NCBI RefSeq assembly: GCF_003477525.1
Contig: NZ_QUDO01000014.1
Coordinates: forward strand, 23,863-87,862
Source: Ruminococcus sp. AF41-9
GTDB lineage: Bacteria > Bacillota > Clostridia > Lachnospirales > Lachnospiraceae
DNA: 64,000 nucleotides
Direction of reading: 5' to 3'
The first letter of the stretch is position 1. Each line of letters opens with the position of its first letter. The translations under genes were made by a program, and so were the position numbers. The notes under the pieces were generated by a model. The model was not told where the DNA came from. It did not search any database and worked only from the letters and a program-made list of their open reading frames with translations. Below are positions 54,372-63,500 of the stretch, one piece after another.

Positions 54372-55751
54372 ATGGCACAGCTTTGGGGCGGACGTTTCAC
54401 AAAAGAAACAGACAAACTTGTATATAACTTCAACGCATCAATCTCCTTTGACCAGAAATTCTACGAACAGGACATCAGAGGCAGCAAAGCACACGTAGCA
54501 ATGCTCGCCAAACAGGGAATCCTGACAGCAGAAGAAAAAGATCAGATCGAAGCAGGACTTGACGGAATCCTTGCAGATGTAAAATCAGGCAAACTTGAAA
54601 TCACATCCGAATATGAAGATATCCACAGCTTCGTAGAAGCAAACCTCATCGACCGAATCGGTGATGCAGGCAAGAAGCTTCACACAGGAAGAAGCCGTAA
54701 TGACCAGGTAGCTCTGGACATGAAACTCTATGTCAGAGACGAAATCGACGAGACAGATGAACTGGTAAAAAAACTTCTCGAAGCACTTCAGAAGATTATG
54801 GAAGAAAATGTTCACACATATATGCCGGGCTTCACTCATCTCCAGAAAGCACAGCCAGTCACTCTGGCTCATCACGTAGGTGCATACTTCGAAATGTTTG
54901 TACGCGACAGAAGCAGACTTGCAGATATCCGTAAGAGAATGAACACCTGTCCTCTGGGCGCAGGAGCACTGGCTGGAACGACCTATCCGCTTGACAGAGA
55001 ATACACAGCGAAACTTCTCGGCTTCGACGGCCCGACCAGAAACAGCATGGACTCCGTATCAGACAGAGACTATGTGATCGAACTTCTGTCCGCATTCTCT
55101 ACGATCATGATGCACATGAGCCGTTTCTGCGAAGAGATCATCATGTGGAACTCCAATGAATACCGCTTCGTAGAGATCGACGATGCCTACAGCACAGGCA
55201 GCAGCATCATGCCGCAGAAAAAGAACCCGGATATCGCAGAGCTTGTACGAGGAAAAACAGGCCGTGTATACGGAGCCTTAACCTCCATCCTTACAACCAT
55301 GAAAGGAATCCCGCTTGCATACAACAAAGATATGCAGGAAGACAAAGAACTTACTTTTGACGCAATTGATACGGTAAAGGGATGTCTTGCCCTTTTCACA
55401 GGTATGATCTCCACTATGCAGTTCAACAAACAGAACATGGAAGCAAGCGCAAAGAACGGCTTTACCAATGCTACAGATGCAGCCGATTATCTGGTAAATC
55501 ATGGCGTACCTTTCCGTGATGCACACGGTATCGTAGGCCGTCTGGTACTCACCTGCATTGACAAAGGAATCTCTCTGGATGAGCTTCCTCTTGAGGAATA
55601 CAAAGCGATCAGCCCTGTATTCGAGAACGACATCTATGAAGCTATCAGTATGCGCACCTGCGTAGAGAAACGTATGACCATCGGTGCACCGGGACCGGAC
55701 GTGATGGAGAAAGTCATCGCTGAAAACAAAAAATATCTGGAAGAAAATTAA
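54372..55751 (+). CDS. argH: Argininosuccinate lyase
   Basis: Splits argininosuccinate into arginine and fumarate, the last step of arginine synthesis. The 459-residue protein begins MAQLWGGRFTKETDKLVYNFNASI, has HTGRSRNDQVALDMKLYV, GFTHLQKAQPVTLAHH and the superfamily signature TGSSIMPQKKNPDIAEL with the catalytic serine. argG is not adjacent, which is not rare in this group. GAAACGAGGAATAACAC precedes the ATG. Confidence 0.97.
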   Translation: MAQLWGGRFTKETDKLVYNFNASISFDQKFYEQDIRGSKAHVAMLAKQGILTAEEKDQIEAGLDGILADVKSGKLEITSEYEDIHSFVEANLIDRIGDAGKKLHTGRSRNDQVALDMKLYVRDEIDETDELVKKLLEALQKIMEENVHTYMPGFTHLQKAQPVTLAHHVGAYFEMFVRDRSRLADIRKRMNTCPLGAGALAGTTYPLDREYTAKLLGFDGPTRNSMDSVSDRDYVIELLSAFSTIMMHMSRFCEEIIMWNSNEYRFVEIDDAYSTGSSIMPQKKNPDIAELVRGKTGRVYGALTSILTTMKGIPLAYNKDMQEDKELTFDAIDTVKGCLALFTGMISTMQFNKQNMEASAKNGFTNATDAADYLVNHGVPFRDAHGIVGRLVLTCIDKGISLDELPLEEYKAISPVFENDIYEAISMRTCVEKRMTIGAPGPDVMEKVIAENKKYLEEN

Positions 55752-55759
55752 AAAAATAC

Positions 55760-55870
55760 TTGCATTTTACTTTAGTTTGGTATAGTATGTACAAGAAAGA
55801 CAGATGTACGCAATATAAGGACACCTGGATAAAAATGTCCGCGCAAGGGTAGAGACGCGGGTAGAAGATA
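55760..55870 (+). promoter_or_regulatory. Promoter and structured leader of asd
   Basis: TTGCAT (55760-55765) with TATAGT (55781-55786) or TAGTAT (55783-55788) is a promoter candidate. The leader holds ggaca/tgtcc (55819-55823 with 55836-55840) and ccgcg/cgcgg (55839-55843 with 55856-55860), overlapping by two bases, and the repeated words GGGTAGA and GGGTAGAAG. I know no riboswitch with this form. It ends just before AAAGAGGAG. Confidence 0.4.
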
Positions 55871-55887
55871 AAGAGGAGAAAGATATT

Positions 55888-56973
55888 ATGAGTGAAAAGC
55901 TTAGAGTCGGTATTTTAGGTGCTACAGGTATGGTAGGTCAGAGATTTATCTCCCTGCTTGAGAATCATCCGTGGTTTGAAGTTGTAACTGTAGCTGCAAG
56001 TCCAAGAAGTGCGGGAAAAACATACGAAGAAGCAGTAGGCGGAAGATGGAAAATGGACACTCCAATGCCGGAAGGTGTCAAGAATCTTATCGTAATGAAT
56101 GTAAATGAAGTAGAGAAAGTTGCTGCAACAGTTGACTTTGTATTCTCTGCTGTAGATATGTCAAAAGAAGAGATCAAGAAGATAGAAGAAGAATATGCAA
56201 AGACAGAAACACCGGTTGTTTCCAACAACAGCGCTCACAGATGGACACCGGACGTACCGATGGTAGTGCCGGAAATCAACCCGGAACACTTTGATGTCAT
56301 CGAATCCCAGAAGAAACGTCTCGGAACCACACGTGGATTTATCGCTGTAAAACCAAACTGCTCTATCCAGAGCTACGCTCCGGTATTAACTGCATGGAAA
56401 GAGTTCGAGCCATATGAAGTAGTTGCCACTACATATCAGGCAATCTCCGGAGCAGGTAAAACATTCAAAGACTGGCCGGAAATGGTTGGAAACATCATTC
56501 CATACATTGGCGGCGAGGAAGAAAAGAGCGAGAAAGAGCCGTTAAGAATCTGGGGTAAAGTAGAAGATGGTGTGATCAAACCTGCTACAGAACCAGTCAT
56601 CACATGCCAGTGCATCCGTGTACCGGTACTGAACGGACATACAGCAGCTGTATTCGTTAAATTCCGCAAGAACCCGACCAAAGAGCAGCTCATCAAAGCG
56701 CTGGTAGAGTTCAAAGGACTTCCACAGGAATTAGAACTTCCAAGCGCTCCGAAGCAGTTCATCCAGTACCTGGAAGAGGACAACCGTCCACAGGTAACAG
56801 AGGATGTAAACTTCGAACACGGCATGGGCGTATCTGTAGGACGTCTTCGTGAAGATACTGTATATGACTGGAAATTCGTAGGACTTTCCCACAACACAGT
56901 CAGAGGTGCAGCAGGCGGAGCAGTTCTCTGCGCAGAAACCTTAAAAGCTAAAGGATATATCCAGGCAAAATAA
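55888..56973 (+). CDS. asd: Aspartate-semialdehyde dehydrogenase
   Basis: Reduces aspartyl phosphate to aspartate semialdehyde, the branch point to lysine, threonine and methionine. The 361-residue protein has the NADP loop VGILGATGMVGQRF, the active-site cysteine in VKPNCSIQSYAP (Cys158), the substrate loop TYQAISGAGKTFKDWPE and RVPVLNGHTAAVFVKF with the catalytic histidine. The longer, archaeal/fungal-like form is recognised by this length and the GEEEKSEKEPLRIWG segment. AGAGGAGAAAG precedes the ATG. Confidence 0.95.
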   Translation: MSEKLRVGILGATGMVGQRFISLLENHPWFEVVTVAASPRSAGKTYEEAVGGRWKMDTPMPEGVKNLIVMNVNEVEKVAATVDFVFSAVDMSKEEIKKIEEEYAKTETPVVSNNSAHRWTPDVPMVVPEINPEHFDVIESQKKRLGTTRGFIAVKPNCSIQSYAPVLTAWKEFEPYEVVATTYQAISGAGKTFKDWPEMVGNIIPYIGGEEEKSEKEPLRIWGKVEDGVIKPATEPVITCQCIRVPVLNGHTAAVFVKFRKNPTKEQLIKALVEFKGLPQELELPSAPKQFIQYLEEDNRPQVTEDVNFEHGMGVSVGRLREDTVYDWKFVGLSHNTVRGAAGGAVLCAETLKAKGYIQAK

Positions 56974-56991
56974 TAAATAAAATTATTGAAA

Positions 56992-57022
56992 AGGGGCACT
57001 GGTTTTTGGTGCCTCTTTTTTT
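56992..57022 (+). terminator. Intrinsic terminator of asd
   Basis: ggggcac pairs with gtgcctc around a 9-base loop, followed by TTTTTTT. Confidence 0.85.
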
Positions 57023-57057
57023 CTGGATTATTTCACAGATAGGGGGGATAATGAAAG

Positions 57058-57294
57058 ATGAGAGAAAAAGTTCTGACGACAGTAGTAACTTTTGGAACAA
57101 CCACACAGGCAATCGCAATGGAACGAGAATGTAAAAAGACTGGATTTGAAGGAAGGCTGATTCCTGTACCCAGGGAAATTTCTGCTTCCTGCGGACTTGC
57201 GTGGAAATGCATAGAACAAGGAGAAGAGGAAACCGATTCTTATATGAAAGAACAGGATTTAGAGTATGAGAAGATTTATCGTATTCTTATATAA
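57058..57294 (+). CDS. DUF3343 protein, putative Se/S carrier
   Basis: A 78-residue cytosolic protein with the DUF3343 signature: an N-terminal VVTFGTTTQAIAMERECKKTG ferredoxin-like half and RLIPVPREISASCGLAWKC, in which the conserved cysteine follows PREIS. DUF3343 proteins are annotated as putative selenium or sulfur carriers. The selD gene lies 243 bp downstream in the same direction, which supports a part in selenium use. GGGGGGATAATGAAAG precedes the ATG. Confidence 0.85.
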   Translation: MREKVLTTVVTFGTTTQAIAMERECKKTGFEGRLIPVPREISASCGLAWKCIEQGEEETDSYMKEQDLEYEKIYRILI

Positions 57295-57343
57295 AATCCT
57301 TATATTTATTGATTTATCCAATAAGTAACATCGGCTCGGAACT

Positions 57344-57372
57344 TTGACGGGCTTATAAATGCATGGTACAAT
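57344..57372 (+). promoter_or_regulatory. Promoter of selD with a 160-base leader
   Basis: TTGACG at 57344-57349, 17-bp spacer, TACAAT at 57367-57372. The leader to the selD ATG (57538) is about 158 bases and contains a small hairpin gcagggagactgc near 57461-57473. I do not recognise it as a riboswitch, and no tRNA-Sec fold was found in it. Confidence 0.55.
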
Positions 57373-57537
57373 CAGGTAAACAGACAGGCAAGTTTTCATC
57401 CACTGCTTAGTGCTCTTTGAAATCTGGTGTACCAACAAGATTATTTTGAGAACCAACTAGCAGGGAGACTGCTTGATTTAATTAAAGGCGGATGATGGAT
57501 GTTTGCTTGGAAGATTAATATATTGGGGGCGAAGTTT

Positions 57538-58581
57538 ATGAAAAATGAAACGGATAATGTACGTCTGACACAGCTTGCCAGTGCAGCGGGCTGCGGTGCG
57601 AAGATTGGACCGAAAGTACTGGCAGAGGTAGTTGGAAAGTTGCCGAAATTTACAGATCCGATGCTGTTAGTAGGACCGGAAACATCAGACGATGCGGCGG
57701 TATACAAAATAAATGATGAACTGGCAATGATTCATACGGTAGATTTCTTTCCGCCGGTGGTAGATGATCCATATATGTATGGACAGATCGCAGCAGCCAA
57801 TGCGTTGAGCGATGTCTATGCAATGGGTGGTGTTCCAAAACTGGCATTGAATGTAGTAGCATTTCCAAACTGCCTTGGACCGGAAGTTCTTGAAGAAATC
57901 CTGCGCGGCGGTGCAGACAAGGTTATGGAGGCCGGAGCAGTTCTTGCAGGTGGTCATACGATCAATGACAAAGAACCAAAATACGGACTTTGTGTAACCG
58001 GTTATGTGCATCCTGATAAAATGTGGAAGAATTACGGCGCTGAAACAGGCGATATCCTGATTCTTACCAAACCACTGGGATGTGGAATCCTTAACACAGC
58101 GATCAAAGCAGAAATGGCAGCGCAGGAAGAAATCGAGAGAGTCCAGAAGATCATGGCGAAACTGAACAAATATGCAGCAGAGATCGCATCAAACTATACG
58201 ATCCACAGTTGTACAGATGTAACCGGTTTCAGCCTTGCAGGACACAGCCTGGAGATGGCAAAAGGCAGCCACAAAACTCTGGTGATCCAGTCTGAGAAAC
58301 TTCCGGTCATCGAAGGCGTAGAAGAATATGCACAGATGGGACTGATCCCTGAGGGAGCATACAGAAACCGTGACTTTGCGGGCAGTGAAGTGCGAAGCGA
58401 GATCAAAGAACTCTGGATGGAGGATCTGGTATTCGATCCGCAGACATCCGGCGGACTTCTGCTCGCAGTGCCGCAGGAAGAAGCTGATGCTCTTGCAGAA
58501 GAACTCTCTGGCATGGACATCTTTGGTGGTGTTATCGGATATGTGACAGAGCAGCAGGATAAAGCAGTTGTGTTTGAATAA
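57538..58581 (+). CDS. selD: Selenide, water dikinase
   Basis: Makes selenophosphate from selenide and ATP, the donor for selenocysteine and selenouridine. The ATG at 57538 is preferred over an upstream in-frame ATG (57499) because GGGGGCGAAG precedes it and the protein then starts MKNETDNVRLTQLASAAGCGAKIGP. The catalytic position is Cys19, followed by Gly and Ala21 where E. coli has a second cysteine. Other marks are GPETSDDAAVYKINDELAMIHTVDFF, ANALSDVYAMGG, AGGHTINDKEPKYGLCVTGY and FDPQTSGGLLLAV. The selA and selB genes lie outside the window. Confidence 0.96.
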   Translation: MKNETDNVRLTQLASAAGCGAKIGPKVLAEVVGKLPKFTDPMLLVGPETSDDAAVYKINDELAMIHTVDFFPPVVDDPYMYGQIAAANALSDVYAMGGVPKLALNVVAFPNCLGPEVLEEILRGGADKVMEAGAVLAGGHTINDKEPKYGLCVTGYVHPDKMWKNYGAETGDILILTKPLGCGILNTAIKAEMAAQEEIERVQKIMAKLNKYAAEIASNYTIHSCTDVTGFSLAGHSLEMAKGSHKTLVIQSEKLPVIEGVEEYAQMGLIPEGAYRNRDFAGSEVRSEIKELWMEDLVFDPQTSGGLLLAVPQEEADALAEELSGMDIFGGVIGYVTEQQDKAVVFE

Positions 58582-58733
58582 AGAATTTTCAGCCTTAATT
58601 TTGTATATCTGTATAATTTCAGAATTGAACAGATAACTGCAAAGTTAAACAAATTAAACTAAAAAATCTTCGAATATACTTGATCATAATTACAAATCTG
58701 AATAAATATTAAGGAATTGTTTGAATATTTTGG

Positions 58734-58762
58734 TTGTAGAACAGACATTGAAATGATATAAT
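58734..58762 (+). promoter_or_regulatory. Promoter of the formate/nitrite channel gene
   Basis: TTGTAG at 58734-58739, 17-bp spacer, TATAAT at 58757-58762, with GGAGGTG before the ATG at 58796. Confidence 0.65.
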
Positions 58763-58795
58763 GTTCTCAATAAAATACATTGCGGAGGTGTAGTT

Positions 58796-59551
58796 ATGAA
58801 TTACGAAGATGTACAGAAAGTGTCAAATGCGGCGAAAGCCAAGAGTAATCTGGTAAGTACCAACTTTTTCAAGTACTTTATCCGTGCGGTCATGGCAGGA
58901 TTCTTTATTGATATGGCCATGATCTACAGTAATGTAGTTGGAAATGTCTTTTCCAAGACCATGCCGGAGTGGGGAAAATTCCTGGGAGCTTTAGTGTTCT
59001 CCATTGCAGTTCTTCTGATCAGCTTTGTAGGCGGCGAACTTTTTACCGGAAACAATATGGTAATGGCGTTCGGAGCCTTTGACAAGCAGGTAAGCTGGAA
59101 AGAAGCCGGTAAGGTATGGGGTGTAAGTTATCTTGGAAACTTTGTAGGATGTTTTATCATGGCATTGCTTTTTGCATGGGCAGGAGCATCCGGAACTGCA
59201 GATTATTTTGCGGGATTTATCGGAAACAAGCTGAGTATTCCGCTTGGACAGATGTTCTTCAGAGCAGTGCTCTGTAACTTCTTTGTCTGCCTCGGTGTAC
59301 TCTGCGGAATGAAATTAAAGAGTGATGCAGGAAGATTCCTGATGATCACCATGTGTATCTCAGGATTCGTTGTAAGTGGATTTGAGCACTGCATCGCAAA
59401 CATGGGAATCTTTGTTACCGCATACTGTCTGGTACCTGGATTATCCATCGGAGCCATGATCAAGAGCATGGTAGTAGTAACTTTGGGAAACATGGTAGGC
59501 GGTGCCCTCCTGCTGGCATGGCCGCTTAGAAAGATGAGTGCAGATAAATAA
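58796..59551 (+). CDS. Formate/nitrite transporter family channel
   Basis: A 251-residue pentameric channel for small monovalent anions such as formate or nitrite. Six hydrophobic segments are visible. FNT marks include AVMAGFFIDMAMIYSNVV, the GGELFTGNNMVMAFGAFDKQ loop, VSYLGNFVGCFIMALLFA, NFFVCLGVLCG and GFEHCIANMGIF with the conserved histidine. Formate is a likely substrate in a fermentative or acetogenic organism, and the adjacent selenium gene fits a selenium-dependent formate dehydrogenase; both points are inferred. topB follows directly. Confidence 0.93.
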   Translation: MNYEDVQKVSNAAKAKSNLVSTNFFKYFIRAVMAGFFIDMAMIYSNVVGNVFSKTMPEWGKFLGALVFSIAVLLISFVGGELFTGNNMVMAFGAFDKQVSWKEAGKVWGVSYLGNFVGCFIMALLFAWAGASGTADYFAGFIGNKLSIPLGQMFFRAVLCNFFVCLGVLCGMKLKSDAGRFLMITMCISGFVVSGFEHCIANMGIFVTAYCLVPGLSIGAMIKSMVVVTLGNMVGGALLLAWPLRKMSADK

Positions 59552-59552
59552 T

Positions 59553-61739
59553 ATGTCAAAAGCTTTATACATAGCCGAAAAGCCCAGTGTGGCACAGGAA
59601 TTCGCAAAAGCTTTGAAAATCAACGGACAAAGACGGGATGGCTACCTGGAATCTCAGGACAGCGTGGTGACCTGGTGTGTCGGACACCTGGTCACCATGA
59701 GCTACCCGGAAAAATATGATATCAAATATAAAAGGTGGAGTTTAGAGACCCTGCCTTTTTTGCCGCGCGAATTTAAATATGAAGTAATCCCGGGCGTACA
59801 GAAGCAGTTCGAGATTGTAAAAGGACTGCTCAACCGTGAGGATGTGGATACGATTTATGTGTGTACCGACTCCGGACGCGAGGGAGAATATATCTACCGC
59901 CTGGTCGCACAGATGGCAGGCGTTCATGGAAAAAAAGAAAAGAGAGTCTGGATCGACTCTCAGACAGAAGAAGAAATTATGCGGGGAATCAGAGCGGCAA
60001 AGGATCTGTCAGCCTATGACAATCTTTCTGCTTCGGCCTATCTTCGGGCGAAAGAGGACTATCTCATGGGAATTAATTTTTCCCGTGTACTGACACTGCG
60101 TTATGGGAACAGTGTGTCAAATTATTTAAATACAAAATATCAGGCCATTTCCGTAGGACGAGTCATGACCTGCGTACTTGGAATGGTAGTGCGAAGAGAG
60201 CGTGAGATCCGGGCGTTTGTGAAGACTCCCTTTTACCGCGTACTCAGCAGCATTGCCCTTGAGGGAGAAAACTTTGAAGGAGAATGGAGAGCTGTCGAAG
60301 GCAGCAGATATTTCCAGACTCCTTATCTGTATAAAGAAAACGGATTTAAAGAAAAAGAATATGCTGAAAAGCTGATACAGGAACTTTCCGTGGAACAGCC
60401 TTTGCAGTGTATCGTGGACAAAGTTGAGCGAAAAAAAGAAAATAAAAATCCGCCGCTGTTATTTAACCTGGCGGAACTTCAGAATGTCTGTTCCAAACTG
60501 TTCAAGATCAGCCCGGATGAGACATTGAAGATTGTGCAGGAACTGTATGAGAAAAAACTGGTTACTTATCCGAGAACGGATGCCAGGGTTTTGTCTACGG
60601 CAGCAGCGAAAGAGATTTATAAAAACATTTCCGGTCTGCGTAATTATGAACATACAGCGGAGATTGCACAGCACATTATTGAACAGGGGAATTACAAAAA
60701 TTTGGCAAAGACCAGATACGTCAATGACAAACAGATCACAGACCATTATGCAATCGTACCGACAGGTCAGGGCTTGAATGCATTGAAGAGTGTCTCCATT
60801 ACCGCACAGCGTGTATATGAAACGATTGTCAGAAGATTTATATGTATTTTCTATCCGCCTGCCGTATATCAGAAAGTCAGTCTTGTGACAAAAATCCAGA
60901 ATGAGAGTTTCTTTTCTTCATTTAAAGTACTGCTGGAGGAAGGTTATCTGAAAGTTGCCACAAACTCTTTTGCGAAGCGAAAAGCAGTAGATGCCATGAG
61001 TGGCGGAAGCAGAACCGGTGTAGTAGGAAATGCCGGAAACGAAGATGACGATCCAGATAATGGAAAGAACCGCTCGGACAATTCCGCAGAGGATATGGCA
61101 TGCGACACCAGACTTCTGGCTGCATTGCAGAATCTGAAAAAAGGTGATATACTTTCCGTGGATAGCCTGAGTATTAAAGAAGGCGAGACATCACCGCCGA
61201 AGCGATACAATTCCGGTTCCATGATTCTTGCAATGGAAAATGCCGGACAGCTCATCGAGGACGAAGAACTCCGTGCACAGATCAAGAGCTGCGGAATCGG
61301 CACCAGTGCCACCAGGGCAGAAATCCTGAAGAAACTGTTCAATATTAAATATCTGGCTTTGAACAAGAAAACGCAGGTGATCACACCGACCCTTCTGGGA
61401 GAGATGATCTTCGATGTGGTAAACTGTTCCATCAGGCAGCTTTTAAATCCGGAACTGACAGCAAGCTGGGAAAAAGGGCTCAATTACGTGGCAGAAGGAA
61501 GCATCACAGAACAGGAATACATGGACAAACTGGAGAAATTTGTAAGTCTTCGCACCAAACAGGTGGAGGACAGTAATTTCCAGCCATATCTGAGACAGTT
61601 TTTTGATGCGGCAGCAGTGAATTATAAGGATGTGGCTGCGAAAACAGGGTCATCAACATCCGGCAGAACAAGGTCAGGCAGAACCGTATCAGGAACAGGC
61701 CACTCACGTACTTACAGAAAGCCGACAGATAAAAAGTAG
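59553..61739 (+). CDS. topB: DNA topoisomerase III (type IA)
   Basis: Relaxes and decatenates DNA by a single-strand passage. The 728-residue protein begins MSKALYIAEKPSVAQEFAKAL (Toprim), with DTIYVCTDSGREGEYIYRL as the acidic triad, and the active tyrosine at about residue 339 in LVTYPRTDARVL. SCGIGTSATRAEILKKL is another type IA motif. The C-terminal end (SGRTRSGRTVSGTGHSRTYR) is a basic low-complexity tail in place of zinc fingers. The ATG at 59553 lies one base after the stop of the FNT gene, with no good ribosome site, so coupling is likely. Confidence 0.95.
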   Translation: MSKALYIAEKPSVAQEFAKALKINGQRRDGYLESQDSVVTWCVGHLVTMSYPEKYDIKYKRWSLETLPFLPREFKYEVIPGVQKQFEIVKGLLNREDVDTIYVCTDSGREGEYIYRLVAQMAGVHGKKEKRVWIDSQTEEEIMRGIRAAKDLSAYDNLSASAYLRAKEDYLMGINFSRVLTLRYGNSVSNYLNTKYQAISVGRVMTCVLGMVVRREREIRAFVKTPFYRVLSSIALEGENFEGEWRAVEGSRYFQTPYLYKENGFKEKEYAEKLIQELSVEQPLQCIVDKVERKKENKNPPLLFNLAELQNVCSKLFKISPDETLKIVQELYEKKLVTYPRTDARVLSTAAAKEIYKNISGLRNYEHTAEIAQHIIEQGNYKNLAKTRYVNDKQITDHYAIVPTGQGLNALKSVSITAQRVYETIVRRFICIFYPPAVYQKVSLVTKIQNESFFSSFKVLLEEGYLKVATNSFAKRKAVDAMSGGSRTGVVGNAGNEDDDPDNGKNRSDNSAEDMACDTRLLAALQNLKKGDILSVDSLSIKEGETSPPKRYNSGSMILAMENAGQLIEDEELRAQIKSCGIGTSATRAEILKKLFNIKYLALNKKTQVITPTLLGEMIFDVVNCSIRQLLNPELTASWEKGLNYVAEGSITEQEYMDKLEKFVSLRTKQVEDSNFQPYLRQFFDAAAVNYKDVAAKTGSSTSGRTRSGRTVSGTGHSRTYRKPTDKK

Positions 61740-61808
61740 CATAATGGTGTGTATTTGTGGCAGACAGCGGAAAAATGTTATCATAGCGAGAGAAAAGAGG
61801 AAAATATT

Positions 61809-62477
61809 ATGTTAAAAGATTTTACAATTGCCAATCTTCTGGATCTGAACGAAACAATCGCAAAAGATTTATTTGAAGGAAAGACATATCCATGGGAAGT
61901 ATTACCGGAAATTGGTGATTTTATTCTGAAACTTGGCCAGACCTTAAGTGAAGAAGAATACGATCACCCATCAGAAGATGTATGGATCGCAAAGAGCGCC
62001 AAGGTAGCACCGACAGCCTGCATCAACGGCCCGGTCATCATTGGCAAGGAAGCGGAAGTACGTCACTGTGCATTTATCCGTGGAAAAGCAATCGTAGGCG
62101 AAGGCGCAGTAGTAGGAAACTCCACAGAACTGAAAAATGCTGTACTTTTCAATAAAGTACAGGTTCCGCATTACAATTATGTAGGCGATGCAGTCCTCGG
62201 CTACAAATCCCACATGGGCGCAGGTTCCATCTGCTCCAACGTAAAATCTGACAAGAAACTGGTAGTTGTAAAAGACGGTGACGAACAGATCGAAACAGGT
62301 CTGAAGAAATTCGGCGCCATGCTCGGAGACAATGTAGAAGTCGGCTGCGGTTCCGTATTAAATCCGGGAACAGTCATCGGACGCTGCTGCAACATTTATC
62401 CGCTTTCCTCAGTAAGAGGCTGCATACCTGCAAATCATATCTATAAATCAAAAACAGAGATTACAGAGAAAAGATAA
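61809..62477 (+). CDS. Left-handed beta-helix protein, GlmU-like C-terminal domain only
   Basis: A 222-residue protein with hexapeptide repeats (VWIAKSAKVAPTACINGPVIIGKEAEVRHCAFIRGKAIVGEGAVVGNS and later GAMLGDNVEVGCGSVLNPGTVIG, read as separate repeats) preceded by a helical N-terminal part. It resembles the acetyltransferase half of GlmU but has no uridylyltransferase half, although homologues are often labelled UDP-GlcNAc pyrophosphorylase. A sugar O- or N-acyltransferase, or a pure scaffold, is possible. The start at 61809 has AAGAGGAAAATATT upstream. Confidence 0.8.
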   Translation: MLKDFTIANLLDLNETIAKDLFEGKTYPWEVLPEIGDFILKLGQTLSEEEYDHPSEDVWIAKSAKVAPTACINGPVIIGKEAEVRHCAFIRGKAIVGEGAVVGNSTELKNAVLFNKVQVPHYNYVGDAVLGYKSHMGAGSICSNVKSDKKLVVVKDGDEQIETGLKKFGAMLGDNVEVGCGSVLNPGTVIGRCCNIYPLSSVRGCIPANHIYKSKTEITEKR

Positions 62478-62546
62478 GATAATTTTCAGAAAGCGAAAAT
62501 TGTAAAAGTAAAAAACTGCATAAATAAAAAAATAGCATAAATAAAA

Positions 62547-62586
62547 AACAGGCTGCACAATGAAAAAATGTTGTGCGGCCTGTTTT
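62547..62586 (+). terminator. Intrinsic terminator after the beta-helix gene
   Basis: acaggctgcacaa pairs with ttgtgcggcctgt (one G-T pair), followed by TTTT; it may also serve the minus-strand TraX gene. Confidence 0.8.
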
Positions 62587-62610
62587 GCTGTACGGCCTGT
62601 TCCGGCGGTA

Positions 62611-63351
62611 TTACATATGAAATAAAATCTGTCTCAGAATTACCAGAACGGTAATATGTACCGGATAAAACCAGTAAAAAATATATTTCATATACTTCCC
62701 CTTGATAAATCCACGTTCGCCGTTGTACATATGAATGGACAGAAACGCGAAGCATGCTTTCCATTCATAGTAAAGCCAGCAGCTTCCGATGATCGCCTGG
62801 GCAGTTTTCTCGTTGCGGAACCAGTACATGATGAGAAGAAACACAAATCCTCTCCATCCATAATCTGCCTTCAGAAAGACGGAGACAGCCAGCAGTGCCA
62901 GTACGCAGATAAGCTGCATCTTCTGGTTATCCCAGAAATATTCCAGTGCACAGAATGCCAGATATCCCAGAAAGAGAGTGAAAAATACATTCTGTTTTTC
63001 GTATCTCCAGGAATTACTGAACATGAAATTCCACGGAATTTCCGAGATACATGCGAAAAGAAATAAATTCAGTCCGTATTTCTTGCGGTCATGCGTATGC
63101 AGAAATCCCTCAACCAGAAGAAAACAGAAGATAGGGAAAGCAGCTCTTCCGATATCACGGAAAATCCGGTACCAACTGTAATCCACACCGCCGAAACTGA
63201 ACAGTGTTGCAGTTGCGGGAGGATAATTATACAGGATCATGACCCCGGTGTGGTCAATGAGCATCAGGGTGATCGCGATTAATTTCAGAACACTTCCACT
63301 CAGAACCCGGAATTTCTCCGGTAGAAAAGAAGCAGGTAACTGTGTTGTCAT
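62611..63351 (-). CDS. TraX family membrane protein
   Basis: A polytopic membrane protein of about 246 residues named after the pilin acetylase TraX of F plasmids. Family marks are LKLIAITLMLIDHTGVMILY (with the conserved D-H), RDIGRAAFPIFCFLLVEGF, KYGLNLFLFACISEIPWN and KYIFYWFYPVHITVL. Chromosomal members in Firmicutes are thought to be acetyltransferase-like, with unknown targets. Start at 63351 has AAAGGACTTATACT upstream. It is a single gene. Confidence 0.9.
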   Translation of the reverse strand: MTTQLPASFLPEKFRVLSGSVLKLIAITLMLIDHTGVMILYNYPPATATLFSFGGVDYSWYRIFRDIGRAAFPIFCFLLVEGFLHTHDRKKYGLNLFLFACISEIPWNFMFSNSWRYEKQNVFFTLFLGYLAFCALEYFWDNQKMQLICVLALLAVSVFLKADYGWRGFVFLLIMYWFRNEKTAQAIIGSCWLYYEWKACFAFLSIHMYNGERGFIKGKYMKYIFYWFYPVHITVLVILRQILFHM

Positions 63352-63500
63352 AGTATAAGTCCTTTCCATGTTTTGTTTTGATTTATTGTACCATAAAACA
63401 GCAGAGAAAAACGGCGGCAGGACAAAAAAATCAAAGATAGTTAAAAATTTTACAAATTATGACTGGACGAATCAGCACTTTTGTGAGAAAATAACACTAG

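Noticed and set aside
57295..57537. Possible selC (tRNA-Sec) next to selD
   Set aside because: No cloverleaf, long acceptor arm or TCA anticodon could be built from the sequence.
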